NCBI GenBank assembly: GCA_041477005.1
Contig: JBGOUJ010000136.1
Coordinates: 1-14,183 of the forward strand
Length of the DNA: 14,183 nt
Source: JBGOUJ01 sp041477005
Lineage (GTDB): Bacteria > Acidobacteriota > Terriglobia > Bryobacterales > JACQDG01
Direction: 5' to 3'
In this document: one piece after another, positions 7,062 through 14,099 of the stretch
Numbering within the stretch: the stretch's first letter is position 1
Layout of the letters: every line of letters starts with the position of its first letter
Notes under the pieces: model-generated
What the model saw: the letters and a program-made list of their open reading frames with translations, nothing else
Databases searched by the model: none
Told to the model about the DNA's origin: nothing
Made by a program: the position numbers and the translations under genes

Positions 7062-8780
7062 ATGCCGGCCCAAGAAAAGAAGCGGCGGAGTCAGGAGTGG
7101 TTCAGCGGGTTGAGCTACGAGGGGACGGTGCGCCGCGCCTGGCTGCGGTCGGAGGGCTTCGGCTCCCGGGTTTTCGACGGAAAGCCGGTGGTGGGCATCT
7201 GCAATTCCTGGAGCGAGCTGAACAACTGCAACGCCCACCTGCGCCAGGTGGCGGAGGCCGTCAAGCGCGGCGTTTGGGACGCCGGCGGTTTTCCGCTGGA
7301 ATTCCCCACCATCTCCCTGGGGGAGCTGTTCATCAAGCCGACGACCATGCTGTTCCGCAACCTGATGGCGATGGACGTGGAGGAGATGATCCGCGCCAAC
7401 CCCATCGACGGCGTGGTGCTGCTCTGCGGCTGCGATAAAACCACCCCGGCGCAGTTGATGGGGGCGGCCTCCGCCGACATTCCGGCCATCATGGTCACGG
7501 GCGGGCCGATGCTCGCCGGCAACTGGAAAGGGAACGTCCTCGGCTCGGGCACCGACGGCCGCAAGTATTTTCAGGAGCTGCGGGCCGGCCGCATCAGCGA
7601 AGAGCAGTGGTGCGAGATCGAAGGCTGCATCGCGCGCAGCGCCGGCCATTGCACGGTGATGGGCACGGCTTCGACCATGGCGTCGATGGCCGAGGCGTTG
7701 GGTATGACGCTGCCGGGCGGCGCCGCAATTCCAGCGGTCGATTCCCGCCGGTATCAACTGGCCGAAGCCAGCGGCCGGCAGATTGTGGAGATGATCGGGC
7801 AAGACCTGCGGCCATCCCGTATCCTGACCCGCGCCGCATTCCTGAATGCCATCACCGTGGACATGGCGGTCGGCGGATCTACTAATGCTGTAGTACACCT
7901 ACCGGCGATCGCCGGCCGGCTGGGCATCGAGCTGCCGCTTTCTGAATTCGACCGCCTCTCGCGCCGTACGCCGTTCCTCGCCAACATCAAGCCGTCGGGT
8001 CAATACGTGATGGAGGACTTCTTCTACGCCGGCGGGGTGCCGGCGGTGATGAAGGAAATCGAGTCGCTGCTCGACGGGGCGGCGCTGACGGTCAACGGCA
8101 AGACGCTCTCGGAAAACCTCTGCGGCGTCGAATGCGCGAACCGCGACGTCATCCGGCCTTTGGAGCGTCCCATCTCCACCGAAGGCGGCACGGCGATCCT
8201 CTATGGCAGCCTCGCCCCCGATGGAGCTGTCATCAAGCAGACGGCGGCCTCGCCACGGCTGCTCAAGCACCGAGGCCGGGCGCTGGTGTACTCGAGCTAC
8301 GAGGAACTGCGGGCCCGCATTGACGATCCTTCGCTCGACGTGGACGAGAACACAGTCCTGGTGTTGCAAAATGCCGGGCCCAAGGGGGGGCCGGGGATGC
8401 CGGAGTGGGGCCATCTGCCGATCCCGGCGAAGCTGCTGAAGAAGGGCGTCGACGACATGGTGCGCATCAGTGATGCGCGGATGAGCGGCACGAGCTTCGG
8501 CACCGATGTGCTGCACGTTTCGCCCGAGGCGGCGGTAGGCGGACCGCTGGCGCTGGCCCGGACGGGCGATGAGATCTCGCTCGACGTCGACGCCCGGCGG
8601 ATCGATCTGTGCGTGCCGGAGGAAGAGATGCGCCGGCGCCGCGCGGACTGGCAGCCGCCCACGCCGCACTTCACCCGCGGTTACGGCAAGCTGTTTCTGG
8701 ACCACATCACGCAGGCCCACCTCGGCTGCGATTTTGACTTCTTGCGGAACATGAATGGAACCGCGGATGAACGCAGATAA
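7062..8780 (+). CDS. IlvD/Edd-family dehydratase, probably sugar-acid (aldonate) dehydratase
   Basis: The chosen ATG at 7062 has GGGAG (7046-7050) upstream; an in-frame GTG at 7044 lacks such a site. The product is 572 residues, close to L-arabinonate/xylonate dehydratases. Cluster cysteines are at expected places: C56 (ELNNCNAH), C124 (GCDKTTPA, with K126 as likely Mg ligand) and C197 (GHCTVMGT). Also present are GGSTNAVVHLP, GGVPAVMKEI, GPKGGPGMPEWG and the catalytic-serine region DARMSGTSFGTDVLHVSPEA. Enzymes of this type use an Fe-S cluster and Mg2+ to dehydrate a dihydroxy acid to a 2-keto acid in the cytoplasm. CNAH and MPEWG favour the aldonate branch over IlvD, but substrate cannot be read from sequence. 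The final codons (GTADERR) lie in a repeat unit, so the native C-terminus may have been altered. First gene of a plus-strand string. Confidence 0.9.
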   Translation: MPAQEKKRRSQEWFSGLSYEGTVRRAWLRSEGFGSRVFDGKPVVGICNSWSELNNCNAHLRQVAEAVKRGVWDAGGFPLEFPTISLGELFIKPTTMLFRNLMAMDVEEMIRANPIDGVVLLCGCDKTTPAQLMGAASADIPAIMVTGGPMLAGNWKGNVLGSGTDGRKYFQELRAGRISEEQWCEIEGCIARSAGHCTVMGTASTMASMAEALGMTLPGGAAIPAVDSRRYQLAEASGRQIVEMIGQDLRPSRILTRAAFLNAITVDMAVGGSTNAVVHLPAIAGRLGIELPLSEFDRLSRRTPFLANIKPSGQYVMEDFFYAGGVPAVMKEIESLLDGAALTVNGKTLSENLCGVECANRDVIRPLERPISTEGGTAILYGSLAPDGAVIKQTAASPRLLKHRGRALVYSSYEELRARIDDPSLDVDENTVLVLQNAGPKGGPGMPEWGHLPIPAKLLKKGVDDMVRISDARMSGTSFGTDVLHVSPEAAVGGPLALARTGDEISLDVDARRIDLCVPEEEMRRRRADWQPPTPHFTRGYGKLFLDHITQAHLGCDFDFLRNMNGTADERR

Positions 8781-8856
8781 ACGCAGATGAAAAACCAACA
8801 CCTTCAACTTCTCGCGGAATGGATGGAACCACAGATGAACACAGATAAACACAGAT
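8737..8856 (+). repeat. Imperfect tandem duplication at the dehydratase/peptidase junction
   Basis: The end of the dehydratase gene (8737-8788) recurs about 68-70 bases downstream (8807-8856). ACTTCTTGCGGAA (8737-8749) matches ACTTCTCGCGGAA (8807-8819) at 12 of 13 bases; ATGGAACC (8755-8762) matches 8823-8830 exactly; then three 10-base units follow in each copy: AACCGCGGAT, GAACGCAGAT, AAACGCAGAT (8759-8788) and AACCACAGAT, GAACACAGAT, AAACACAGAT (8827-8856). The 10-base-unit part belongs to a recognisable short intergenic repeat type. The first copy supplies the last dehydratase codons and stop; the second lies in the beginning of the peptidase gene. Confidence 0.7.
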
Positions 8857-10004
8857 TCCGGACAACAGCTTGGTCTATGCTTATCTGTGCTCCTCTGTGT
8901 TTATCTGTGGTTATGATCTGCCCGGCACAGACTAAGCCCCGCGCGCGCGACCTGGGCGTTCCCTTCGAGGGGGACCCGGGGCCGTTGAACGCCATCACCG
9001 ACGTCGCCGGCATCGAGGTGGGCCATACCACGCTGATCTCGGGCGACGGCAAGCTCCAGACCGGCGTAGGGCCCGTCCGCACCGGCGTCACCGCCATCTG
9101 GCCGCGGGGCAAGGGATCGCAGGATGACGCCTTCGGGGGCTGGTTTTCCCTGAACGGCAACGGGGAGATGACGGGCACGACGTGGGTGGAAGAATCGGGC
9201 TTTGTCCAAGGGCCTGTGATGATCACCAATACCCATAGCGTGGGGGCGGTGCGGGACGCCTTCATCCGCTGGCAGGTCCAGCGCGATCCCCGGCGGCGGT
9301 TTTATCTGCCGATCGTCGGCGAGACCTACGACGGGTTTCTGAACGACACCAACGGCCTCCATGTCAAGTATGAGCACGTGGCGGCGGCGCTCGAAGGCTC
9401 CCGGGCCGGCACGGTGCAGGAAGGGAACGTCGGTGGGGGCACGGGCATGATCTGCTATGGCTTCAAAGGCGGGATCGGGACCTCGTCGCGAAAGGCCGGG
9501 ACCTACACGGTAGCCGCGCTGGTGCAGTGCAATTGCGGCCGGCGGCAGCAGTTGCAGATCGCCGGCGTGCCCGTGGGCCGGGAGATTCCCGAGAACCTCC
9601 CCTATGCGAAAAACGGCGAAGCGCCGCGCCACGACGTCGGCTCGATCATCATCGTAATCGCCACCGATGCGCCGCTCGTCCCACATCAACTGAAGCGCCT
9701 CGCGCGCCGCGCGACGATGGGCCTGGCGCGCACGGGATCCAGCTCCGGCAACGGTTCGGGAGACATCTTCCTCGCCTTCTCCACGGCCAACCCCGAAGCG
9801 GCGAGGCCTTCGGGTCCGGTGCGGCTCGACATGCTTCCCAACGAGCGGATGGACCCTCTGTTCGAAGCGACCGTGCAGGCGACCGAGGAGGCCATCGTGA
9901 ACGCCATGGTCGCCGCCGAGACCATGACCGGCGTCGATGGACACAAGGTCACGGCGCTGCCTCACGACCGGCTGCGGGAAGTGATGCGAAAATATAATAG
10001 ATGA
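8823..10004 (+). CDS. DmpA/BapA-type aminopeptidase (peptidase family S58), exported
   Basis: Homology to S58 self-processing N-terminal nucleophile hydrolases is clear from RARDLGVPFEGDPGPLNAI through TDVAGIEVGHTTL, NTHSVGAVRDA, GNVGGGTGMICYGFKGGIG and HDVGSIIIVIATDAPL. By comparison with DmpA (cleavage Gly249-Ser250), the chain should self-cleave at VG/SIII, leaving a beta subunit of about 120 residues with the new N-terminal Ser as nucleophile. Such enzymes release N-terminal residues from peptides, some acting on D-Ala or beta-peptides; the substrate here is unknown. The family-aligned part starts at about base 8937. Possible starts are ATG at 8787, 8823, 8835 and 8877. I take 8823 because it gives a basic n-region (KHRFR) before the hydrophobic core LICAPLCLSVVMICPA and has GGAA upstream. 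The upstream coding sequence is repeat-derived. The TGA overlaps the uvrA ATG. Confidence 0.9.
   Translation: MEPQMNTDKHRFRTTAWSMLICAPLCLSVVMICPAQTKPRARDLGVPFEGDPGPLNAITDVAGIEVGHTTLISGDGKLQTGVGPVRTGVTAIWPRGKGSQDDAFGGWFSLNGNGEMTGTTWVEESGFVQGPVMITNTHSVGAVRDAFIRWQVQRDPRRRFYLPIVGETYDGFLNDTNGLHVKYEHVAAALEGSRAGTVQEGNVGGGTGMICYGFKGGIGTSSRKAGTYTVAALVQCNCGRRQQLQIAGVPVGREIPENLPYAKNGEAPRHDVGSIIIVIATDAPLVPHQLKRLARRATMGLARTGSSSGNGSGDIFLAFSTANPEAARPSGPVRLDMLPNERMDPLFEATVQATEEAIVNAMVAAETMTGVDGHKVTALPHDRLREVMRKYNR
8827..8912. repeat. Inverted repeat with 30-base arms spanning the signal-peptide codons
   Basis: Left arm 8827-8856 and right arm 8883-8912 are inverted copies matching at 26 of 30 positions, with a 26-base loop. 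Each arm is three 10-base units of type AAACACAGAT. The transcript should form a long hairpin over the 5' end of the peptidase gene, where it could also affect ribosome access. The arms are read in frame: the left encodes hydrophilic PQMNTDKHR, the right the hydrophobic ICAPLCLSVV. Confidence 0.8.
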
Positions 10005-12802
10005 TTGACCGCATCACCGTTCGCGGTGCGCGCCAGCACAATCTCAAGAACATCGACGTTGAGATCCCGCGCGACTCCCTGACCGTCATCACCGGCCTGA
10101 GCGGCTCGGGGAAATCCTCGCTGGCCTTCGACACCATCTATGCCGAAGGGCAGCGGCGTTACGTGGAGACCCTGTCGCCCTATGCGCGGCAGTTTCTGGA
10201 CCAGATGGAGCGGCCGGAGGTCGATTCGATCGAGGGCTTGAGCCCGGCCATCTCGATCGAGCAGCGCACCACCAGCAGGAGCCCGCGCTCGACGGTCGGC
10301 ACCATCACCGAGATCTATGACTACCTGCGGCTGCTCTATGCCCAGATCGGCGTGCCGCACTGCCCCAACTGCGGCCGGCAGATCAGCCGGCAATCGGTAG
10401 AGCAGATCTTCGAGCAGGTTCGGGCGCTGCGCGCTGACGAGCGCGTCATGATCCTGGCGCCGATCGCCCGAGGACGCAAGGGAGAATTCAAGAAGGACCT
10501 CGAGAAGCTGGCTCGCCAGGGCTTCGTCCGCGCCCGCATCGATGGCGAGCTTCGCGCGATCGACGAGGAGATTCGGCTCGACAAGCGCCGCAACCACACC
10601 ATCGAGGTCGTCGTGGACCGGCTGCTGATCAAGCCGGGCATCGAGAAGCGCCTGGAGGCGTCGATCCGCACCGCAACCAAGCTCACGGGCGGGATCGTCC
10701 TGGTAGCGGTGGTGGGCGGCGACGAACGGCTCTACTCCGAGAAGCTTGCCTGCACCGATTGCGGCACTAACATCCCCCAACTGGAGCCGCGGTCCTTCTC
10801 TTTCAACAGCCCTTATGGCGCCTGCCCCGCATGCGCCGGGCTGGGCAGTAAGTGGGCCTTCGACCCATCGAAGGTGATCGCCGACCCCGGCAAGCCGCTT
10901 CTCGAAGGCGGACTCGGCCCAGGGGCATCGTCGGCCTACGTCCAGGGATTTCTGGAGGAGGCGGCAAAGGCCCAGCGGATCGATATCGAGAAGCCTTTCG
11001 AGCAATTGCCCCGAAAGGCGCAGAATCTGCTGCTCTATGGGAACAACGGCAAGGCCGGAATTCTCAAAATACTACAAGATTCGTATGACAGCGGCCGTTC
11101 GGAAGGCTATCGCGAATGGCTGACCCAGTACATGTCGGCCGTGACGTGTCCCGAATGTCAGGGGAAGCGATTGAAACCAGAGAGCTTATCGGTAAAGGTG
11201 GCGGACCTTTCGATCGCCCAGTTCACGGCTCTGCCGGTGGCCCGGGCCCTCGAAGTGACCCGCCGGATCAAGCTGGCCGGCCGGGAGGAGCAGATCGCCG
11301 GGAAGATCGTGGAGGAGATTACCAAGCGCCTGCAGTTCCTGTTCACGGTGGGCCTGGAGTACCTGAGCCTGAATCGTTCGGCCGCCACCCTCGCAGGCGG
11401 CGAGTCGCAGCGCATACGGCTAGCTACCCAGATCGGCACTCGGCTGCGAGGCGTGCTCTACGTCCTCGATGAGCCTTCTATCGGCCTGCATCCGCGGGAC
11501 AACAACCGGCTTCTGGAGACGCTGGAGCAACTCCGGGACCTCGGTAACACTATAATTGTAGTTGAACATGACCAGGAGACCATCGAACGAGCTGATTATG
11601 TAGTAGATCTTGGCCCCGGAGCGGGCCGGCTGGGAGGGGGACTGGTGGCCTGCGGGCGGCCGGCCGAAATCGCCCGTAACCCGGCTTCCCTGACCGGGCA
11701 ATACTTGGCCGGCAAACAGGCCATCGAGGTACCGGCGCGGCGGCGGTCGCCCAACGGGAAGGCTTTGGTCGTGCGGGGGGCGCAGGAACACAACCTGAAA
11801 AACATCGACGTGGAGTTTCCGCTGGGCCTGCTGACCGTGGTGACGGGCGTCTCGGGCAGCGGGAAATCGACGCTGGTCAACGAGATCCTCTATCGGGCTC
11901 TGGCCCGGCATCTCTACCGCTCGATTGAGGAGCCGGGCCGGCACAAGGCCATCGAGGGCCTGGATCATATCGACAAGGTGATCCGCATCGACCAGTCGCC
12001 GATCGGCCGCACCCCGCGCTCGAACCCCGCCACGTATACCGGGGTTTTCACGCCCATCCGTGATTTATACGCCATGTTGCCGGAGTCGCGCGAGCGGGGC
12101 TATCGGGCCGGCCGGTTCAGCTTCAACGTGAGAGGAGGCCGGTGCGAGACCTGCCAGGGCGACGGGCAGCGGCGGATCGAGATGAACTTCCTTCCCGATG
12201 TCTACGTCACCTGCGACCTCTGCCGCGGACGGCGCTACAATCACGAGACCCTGGAGGTGAAGTTCAAGGGGTATTCGATCGCCGACCTGCTGGACGCCAC
12301 GGTCGAAGAAGCGCGCGACGTTCTGGAGAACATTCCGCAGGTTTACGCCAAGCTGCAAACGTTGTGCGAGGTGGGTCTGGATTACATCCACCTGGGCCAG
12401 CCGGCGACGACGCTTTCGGGGGGCGAGGCGCAGCGCATCAAGCTGGCGCGGGAACTGAGCCGGCGGCAGACCGGCCGCACACTATACATTCTGGACGAGC
12501 CGACCACCGGGCTGCACTTCGATGACGTGCGCAAGCTGGTGCAGGTGCTGGACCGGCTGGTCGGTCTCGGCAACACGGTCATCGTGATCGAGCACAATCT
12601 CGACGTGGTCAAGACGGCCGATTGGGTCATCGACCTCGGTCCGGAGGGCGGCGAAGCCGGCGGCCGGCTGGTGACGTGCGGCCCCCCGGAGCAGATCGTG
12701 AAGTCGCGCGCGAGCCACACCGCAACGGCTCTAGCCAAAATCCTGGGGCGCGGAGCCCTGGGGCAAAGAGCGCCCGGGCAAAGAAGGTTGAATGGAAACT
12801 GA
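10001..12802 (+). CDS. uvrA: Excinuclease ABC subunit A
   Basis: A full-length 933-residue UvrA, the damage-recognition ATPase of nucleotide excision repair, which in cytoplasm loads UvrB on lesions. Visible features: Walker A GLSGSGKS (32-39); CPNC (121-124); first zinc module C251/C254/C275/C278; first ABC signature (463-468), which reads TLAGGE with A465 where Ser is usual; Walker B YVLDEPSIGLH (487-497); second Walker A GVSGSGKS (616-623); second zinc module C715/C718/C738/C741 (CETC, CDLC), the DNA-contacting finger; signature TLSGGEAQRIKLA (804-816); Walker B YILDEPTTGLH (829-839). The last 18 residues (GRGALGQRAPGQRRLNGN) look like a low-conservation tail. The start is the ATG in an ATGA overlap with the peptidase gene. 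No uvrB or uvrC is nearby, which is normal. The 3' end overlaps the CPBP gene by 11 bases. Confidence 0.97.
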   Translation: MIDRITVRGARQHNLKNIDVEIPRDSLTVITGLSGSGKSSLAFDTIYAEGQRRYVETLSPYARQFLDQMERPEVDSIEGLSPAISIEQRTTSRSPRSTVGTITEIYDYLRLLYAQIGVPHCPNCGRQISRQSVEQIFEQVRALRADERVMILAPIARGRKGEFKKDLEKLARQGFVRARIDGELRAIDEEIRLDKRRNHTIEVVVDRLLIKPGIEKRLEASIRTATKLTGGIVLVAVVGGDERLYSEKLACTDCGTNIPQLEPRSFSFNSPYGACPACAGLGSKWAFDPSKVIADPGKPLLEGGLGPGASSAYVQGFLEEAAKAQRIDIEKPFEQLPRKAQNLLLYGNNGKAGILKILQDSYDSGRSEGYREWLTQYMSAVTCPECQGKRLKPESLSVKVADLSIAQFTALPVARALEVTRRIKLAGREEQIAGKIVEEITKRLQFLFTVGLEYLSLNRSAATLAGGESQRIRLATQIGTRLRGVLYVLDEPSIGLHPRDNNRLLETLEQLRDLGNTIIVVEHDQETIERADYVVDLGPGAGRLGGGLVACGRPAEIARNPASLTGQYLAGKQAIEVPARRRSPNGKALVVRGAQEHNLKNIDVEFPLGLLTVVTGVSGSGKSTLVNEILYRALARHLYRSIEEPGRHKAIEGLDHIDKVIRIDQSPIGRTPRSNPATYTGVFTPIRDLYAMLPESRERGYRAGRFSFNVRGGRCETCQGDGQRRIEMNFLPDVYVTCDLCRGRRYNHETLEVKFKGYSIADLLDATVEEARDVLENIPQVYAKLQTLCEVGLDYIHLGQPATTLSGGEAQRIKLARELSRRQTGRTLYILDEPTTGLHFDDVRKLVQVLDRLVGLGNTVIVIEHNLDVVKTADWVIDLGPEGGEAGGRLVTCGPPEQIVKSRASHTATALAKILGRGALGQRAPGQRRLNGN
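12781..12787 (+). promoter_or_regulatory. Ribosome binding site of the CPBP protease gene within uvrA
   Basis: AAGAAGG lies four bases before the ATG at 12792 and inside the uvrA coding end. It fixes the CPBP start and implies that its translation follows uvrA translation. Confidence 0.5.
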
Positions 12803-13916
12803 CCCAATTGACCCCCCACCAGCGAGCGGAGACGGTGAGGGAGCAGCGCCGGAAGACCACTCTCTGGGGGGCCCAGGAGACGCCCCATCCGAGGGTGGGG
12901 CCAGCGCGGCTCCGGGCGGGGCCAGTGCGGCTCAGAGCGAGACCCGCACGGCTCAGGGTCGGGTCCATGCAGTTCCGGGCGGAGCCATTGCAGCTCCGAC
13001 CGGGCCCGGCGCAGCCTCAAGTGGGGCCGAGGCGGCTCAGAGCGAGGCTGGCGCGGCCCAGAGCGGGGCCGCCGCGGCTCAGGGTGGGACTGCCTCGGCT
13101 CACAGCGAGGCCAGTGTGGCCCAGAATTGGACGGCCCCGGCGACTGAGAGCGGGCCCTACGCGGCTCCGAACGTGCCCCCCCCTGCTCAGAACTGGACCT
13201 ACTGGGATGTGGTGGTGGTCACGGTCTTTGCGCTGGGCGCGCAGGCCCTGGTTTATGTCGGCGGCATTCTGGCGCTGCTGCTGCTCCAGCAAGTGCGGGG
13301 ATCGAAGTTCCTCTTCATGGAGGTGATCACCCACGCTTACTTTGTGCTGCCGGTGCAACTGGTGTGGTGGGCGCTGGTGTTCTGGATCGTCTACCGCGTG
13401 GTGCGGGCGCGCGATCCGCGACCCTTTCGGCAGGCCATCGGGTGGGTGCGGCCCGGCCGGCCGGTGGGAGCGTATCTGGGCGGCGGCGCGCTTCTCGCGC
13501 TATCGGTGGCCGGCTTCGCGTGGCTGCTGCCGATGTCGCGCCACAAGATGCCCATGGAGTTTCTGTTCCAGGACCCGGCCTCGGCGTTTCTGATGGCCGC
13601 GTTCGGGGTGCTGATTGCGCCGGCGATAGAAGAGTTGCTCTTTCGTGGCTTCCTCTTCCCGGTGGTGGAGCGGCGGCACGGAGTGCTGGCGGCCGTTCTG
13701 GGCACCGCGGCGCTGTTCTCGGTCCTGCATGGCCAGCAGTACGGCTGGGCCTGGCAGAACCTGCTGCTGCTGCTTTATGTCGGTGTGGTCTTTGGCGTCA
13801 TTCGCGCCGTGTCGCGTTCTTTGATACCCTCCACCCTGGTACACGCCGCTTACAACTTGACGCTGTTCGTGGCGCTGTACGCTTCGAGCGACCGGTTCCG
13901 GAATTTCAAGTTCTGA
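12792..13916 (+). CDS. CPBP-family intramembrane metalloprotease with a long heptad-repeat N-terminal tail
   Basis: The 374-residue protein has two parts. Residues 1-137 are a Gly/Ala/Gln/Ser/Pro-rich tail with seven-residue repeats (about 37-113, such as ASAAPGG and ASAAQSE). From W138 an integral membrane domain begins (WTYWDVVVVTVFALGAQ), with hydrophobic segments at about 139-166, 182-204, 226-246, 264-279, 297-312, 322-340 and 344-364. CPBP (Rce1-like) motifs are present: EELLFRGFLFP with E280, E281 and R285; SVLHGQQYG with H313; STLVHAAYN with H351 and N355. Members cleave membrane substrates or process prenylated or small peptides; the target here is unknown. The 5' end overlaps uvrA by 11 bases. 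The tail is far longer than in typical CPBP proteins and probably unstructured; which side of the membrane it faces cannot be read. Confidence 0.9.
   Translation: METDPIDPPPASGDGEGAAPEDHSLGGPGDAPSEGGASAAPGGASAAQSETRTAQGRVHAVPGGAIAAPTGPGAASSGAEAAQSEAGAAQSGAAAAQGGTASAHSEASVAQNWTAPATESGPYAAPNVPPPAQNWTYWDVVVVTVFALGAQALVYVGGILALLLLQQVRGSKFLFMEVITHAYFVLPVQLVWWALVFWIVYRVVRARDPRPFRQAIGWVRPGRPVGAYLGGGALLALSVAGFAWLLPMSRHKMPMEFLFQDPASAFLMAAFGVLIAPAIEELLFRGFLFPVVERRHGVLAAVLGTAALFSVLHGQQYGWAWQNLLLLLYVGVVFGVIRAVSRSLIPSTLVHAAYNLTLFVALYASSDRFRNFKF
12900..13130 (+). repeat. 21-base minisatellite, 11 units, coding for heptads in the CPBP protein
   Basis: Eleven consecutive 21-base units without spacers run from 12900 to 13130, with approximate consensus GCC-rsy-GCG-GCT-CAG-AGC-GGG. 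Units have diverged by substitution, but none changes the length, so the frame is kept. Two looser units (13131-13151, 13152-13172) and a 24-base unit (13173-13196) follow, the last also encoding AQNW. Encoded heptads are of the form A-x-A-A-P/Q-x-G/E. This is a coding tandem repeat and not a CRISPR array. Confidence 0.85.
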
Positions 13917-13973
13917 CGGCACGGCCTGGAACGCCGAGACCGCGGAGAAACCCCTTCGGCGCCCCGGTAGTGT

Positions 13974-14099
13974 CCTAACGCCTTTTCAAAAGAGTGGGAG
14001 AACCCGAAAGCGGCCCCGGCCCTGCACTTCGCCACGCCTGCCATGGAGACGGGGATCGCGGATGTGGTTTACACCTTAGCGGATCTCCTCGGCGTTTAG
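13974..14099 (+). pseudogene. C-terminal remnant of an IS1-type transposase
   Basis: The frame ending at TAG 14097-14099 reads NAFSKEWENPKAAPALHFA, then TPAMETGIADVVYTLADLLGV. It resembles the C-terminus of IS1-like transposases in acidobacteria and cyanobacteria, where a segment like FSKKWENHKAAVALHFA is followed by YYNFCRxHKTLRV and then TPAMEAGIADHVW. The middle block is absent between LHFA and TPAM, about 14 codons lost in frame. There is an in-frame stop just upstream (TAG 13968-13970) and no start, so this is a decayed fragment. GTGGGAGA (13994-14001) and TCTCCCAC (14103-14110) are inverted, but the first lies within codons, so they are doubtful as element ends. The family assignment is from memory of the motif and is moderately sure. 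Confidence 0.55.

Noticed and set aside
8382..8412. G-rich run suggestive of a G-quadruplex
   Set aside because: The bases encode the conserved family motif GPKGGPGMPEWG, which explains the G runs.
9993..9998. Perfect TATAAT just before uvrA
   Set aside because: A transcript from it would start at about 10004-10005, after the uvrA ATG at 10001, and there is no -35 element near 9970; the bases encode the peptidase C-terminus (KYNR).
12900..13130. CRISPR-like array
   Set aside because: Units are directly adjacent and of 21 bases, with no spacers, and are translated in frame.
12622..13326. Second open frame across the minisatellite (heptads such as GPARLRA)
   Set aside because: A repeat length divisible by three keeps other frames open automatically; this frame starts inside uvrA and ends in the middle of the CPBP membrane domain.
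13917..13970. Terminator after the CPBP gene
   Set aside because: Only a five-base stem (GCCGA/TCGGC) with a long loop is visible and no T tract follows.
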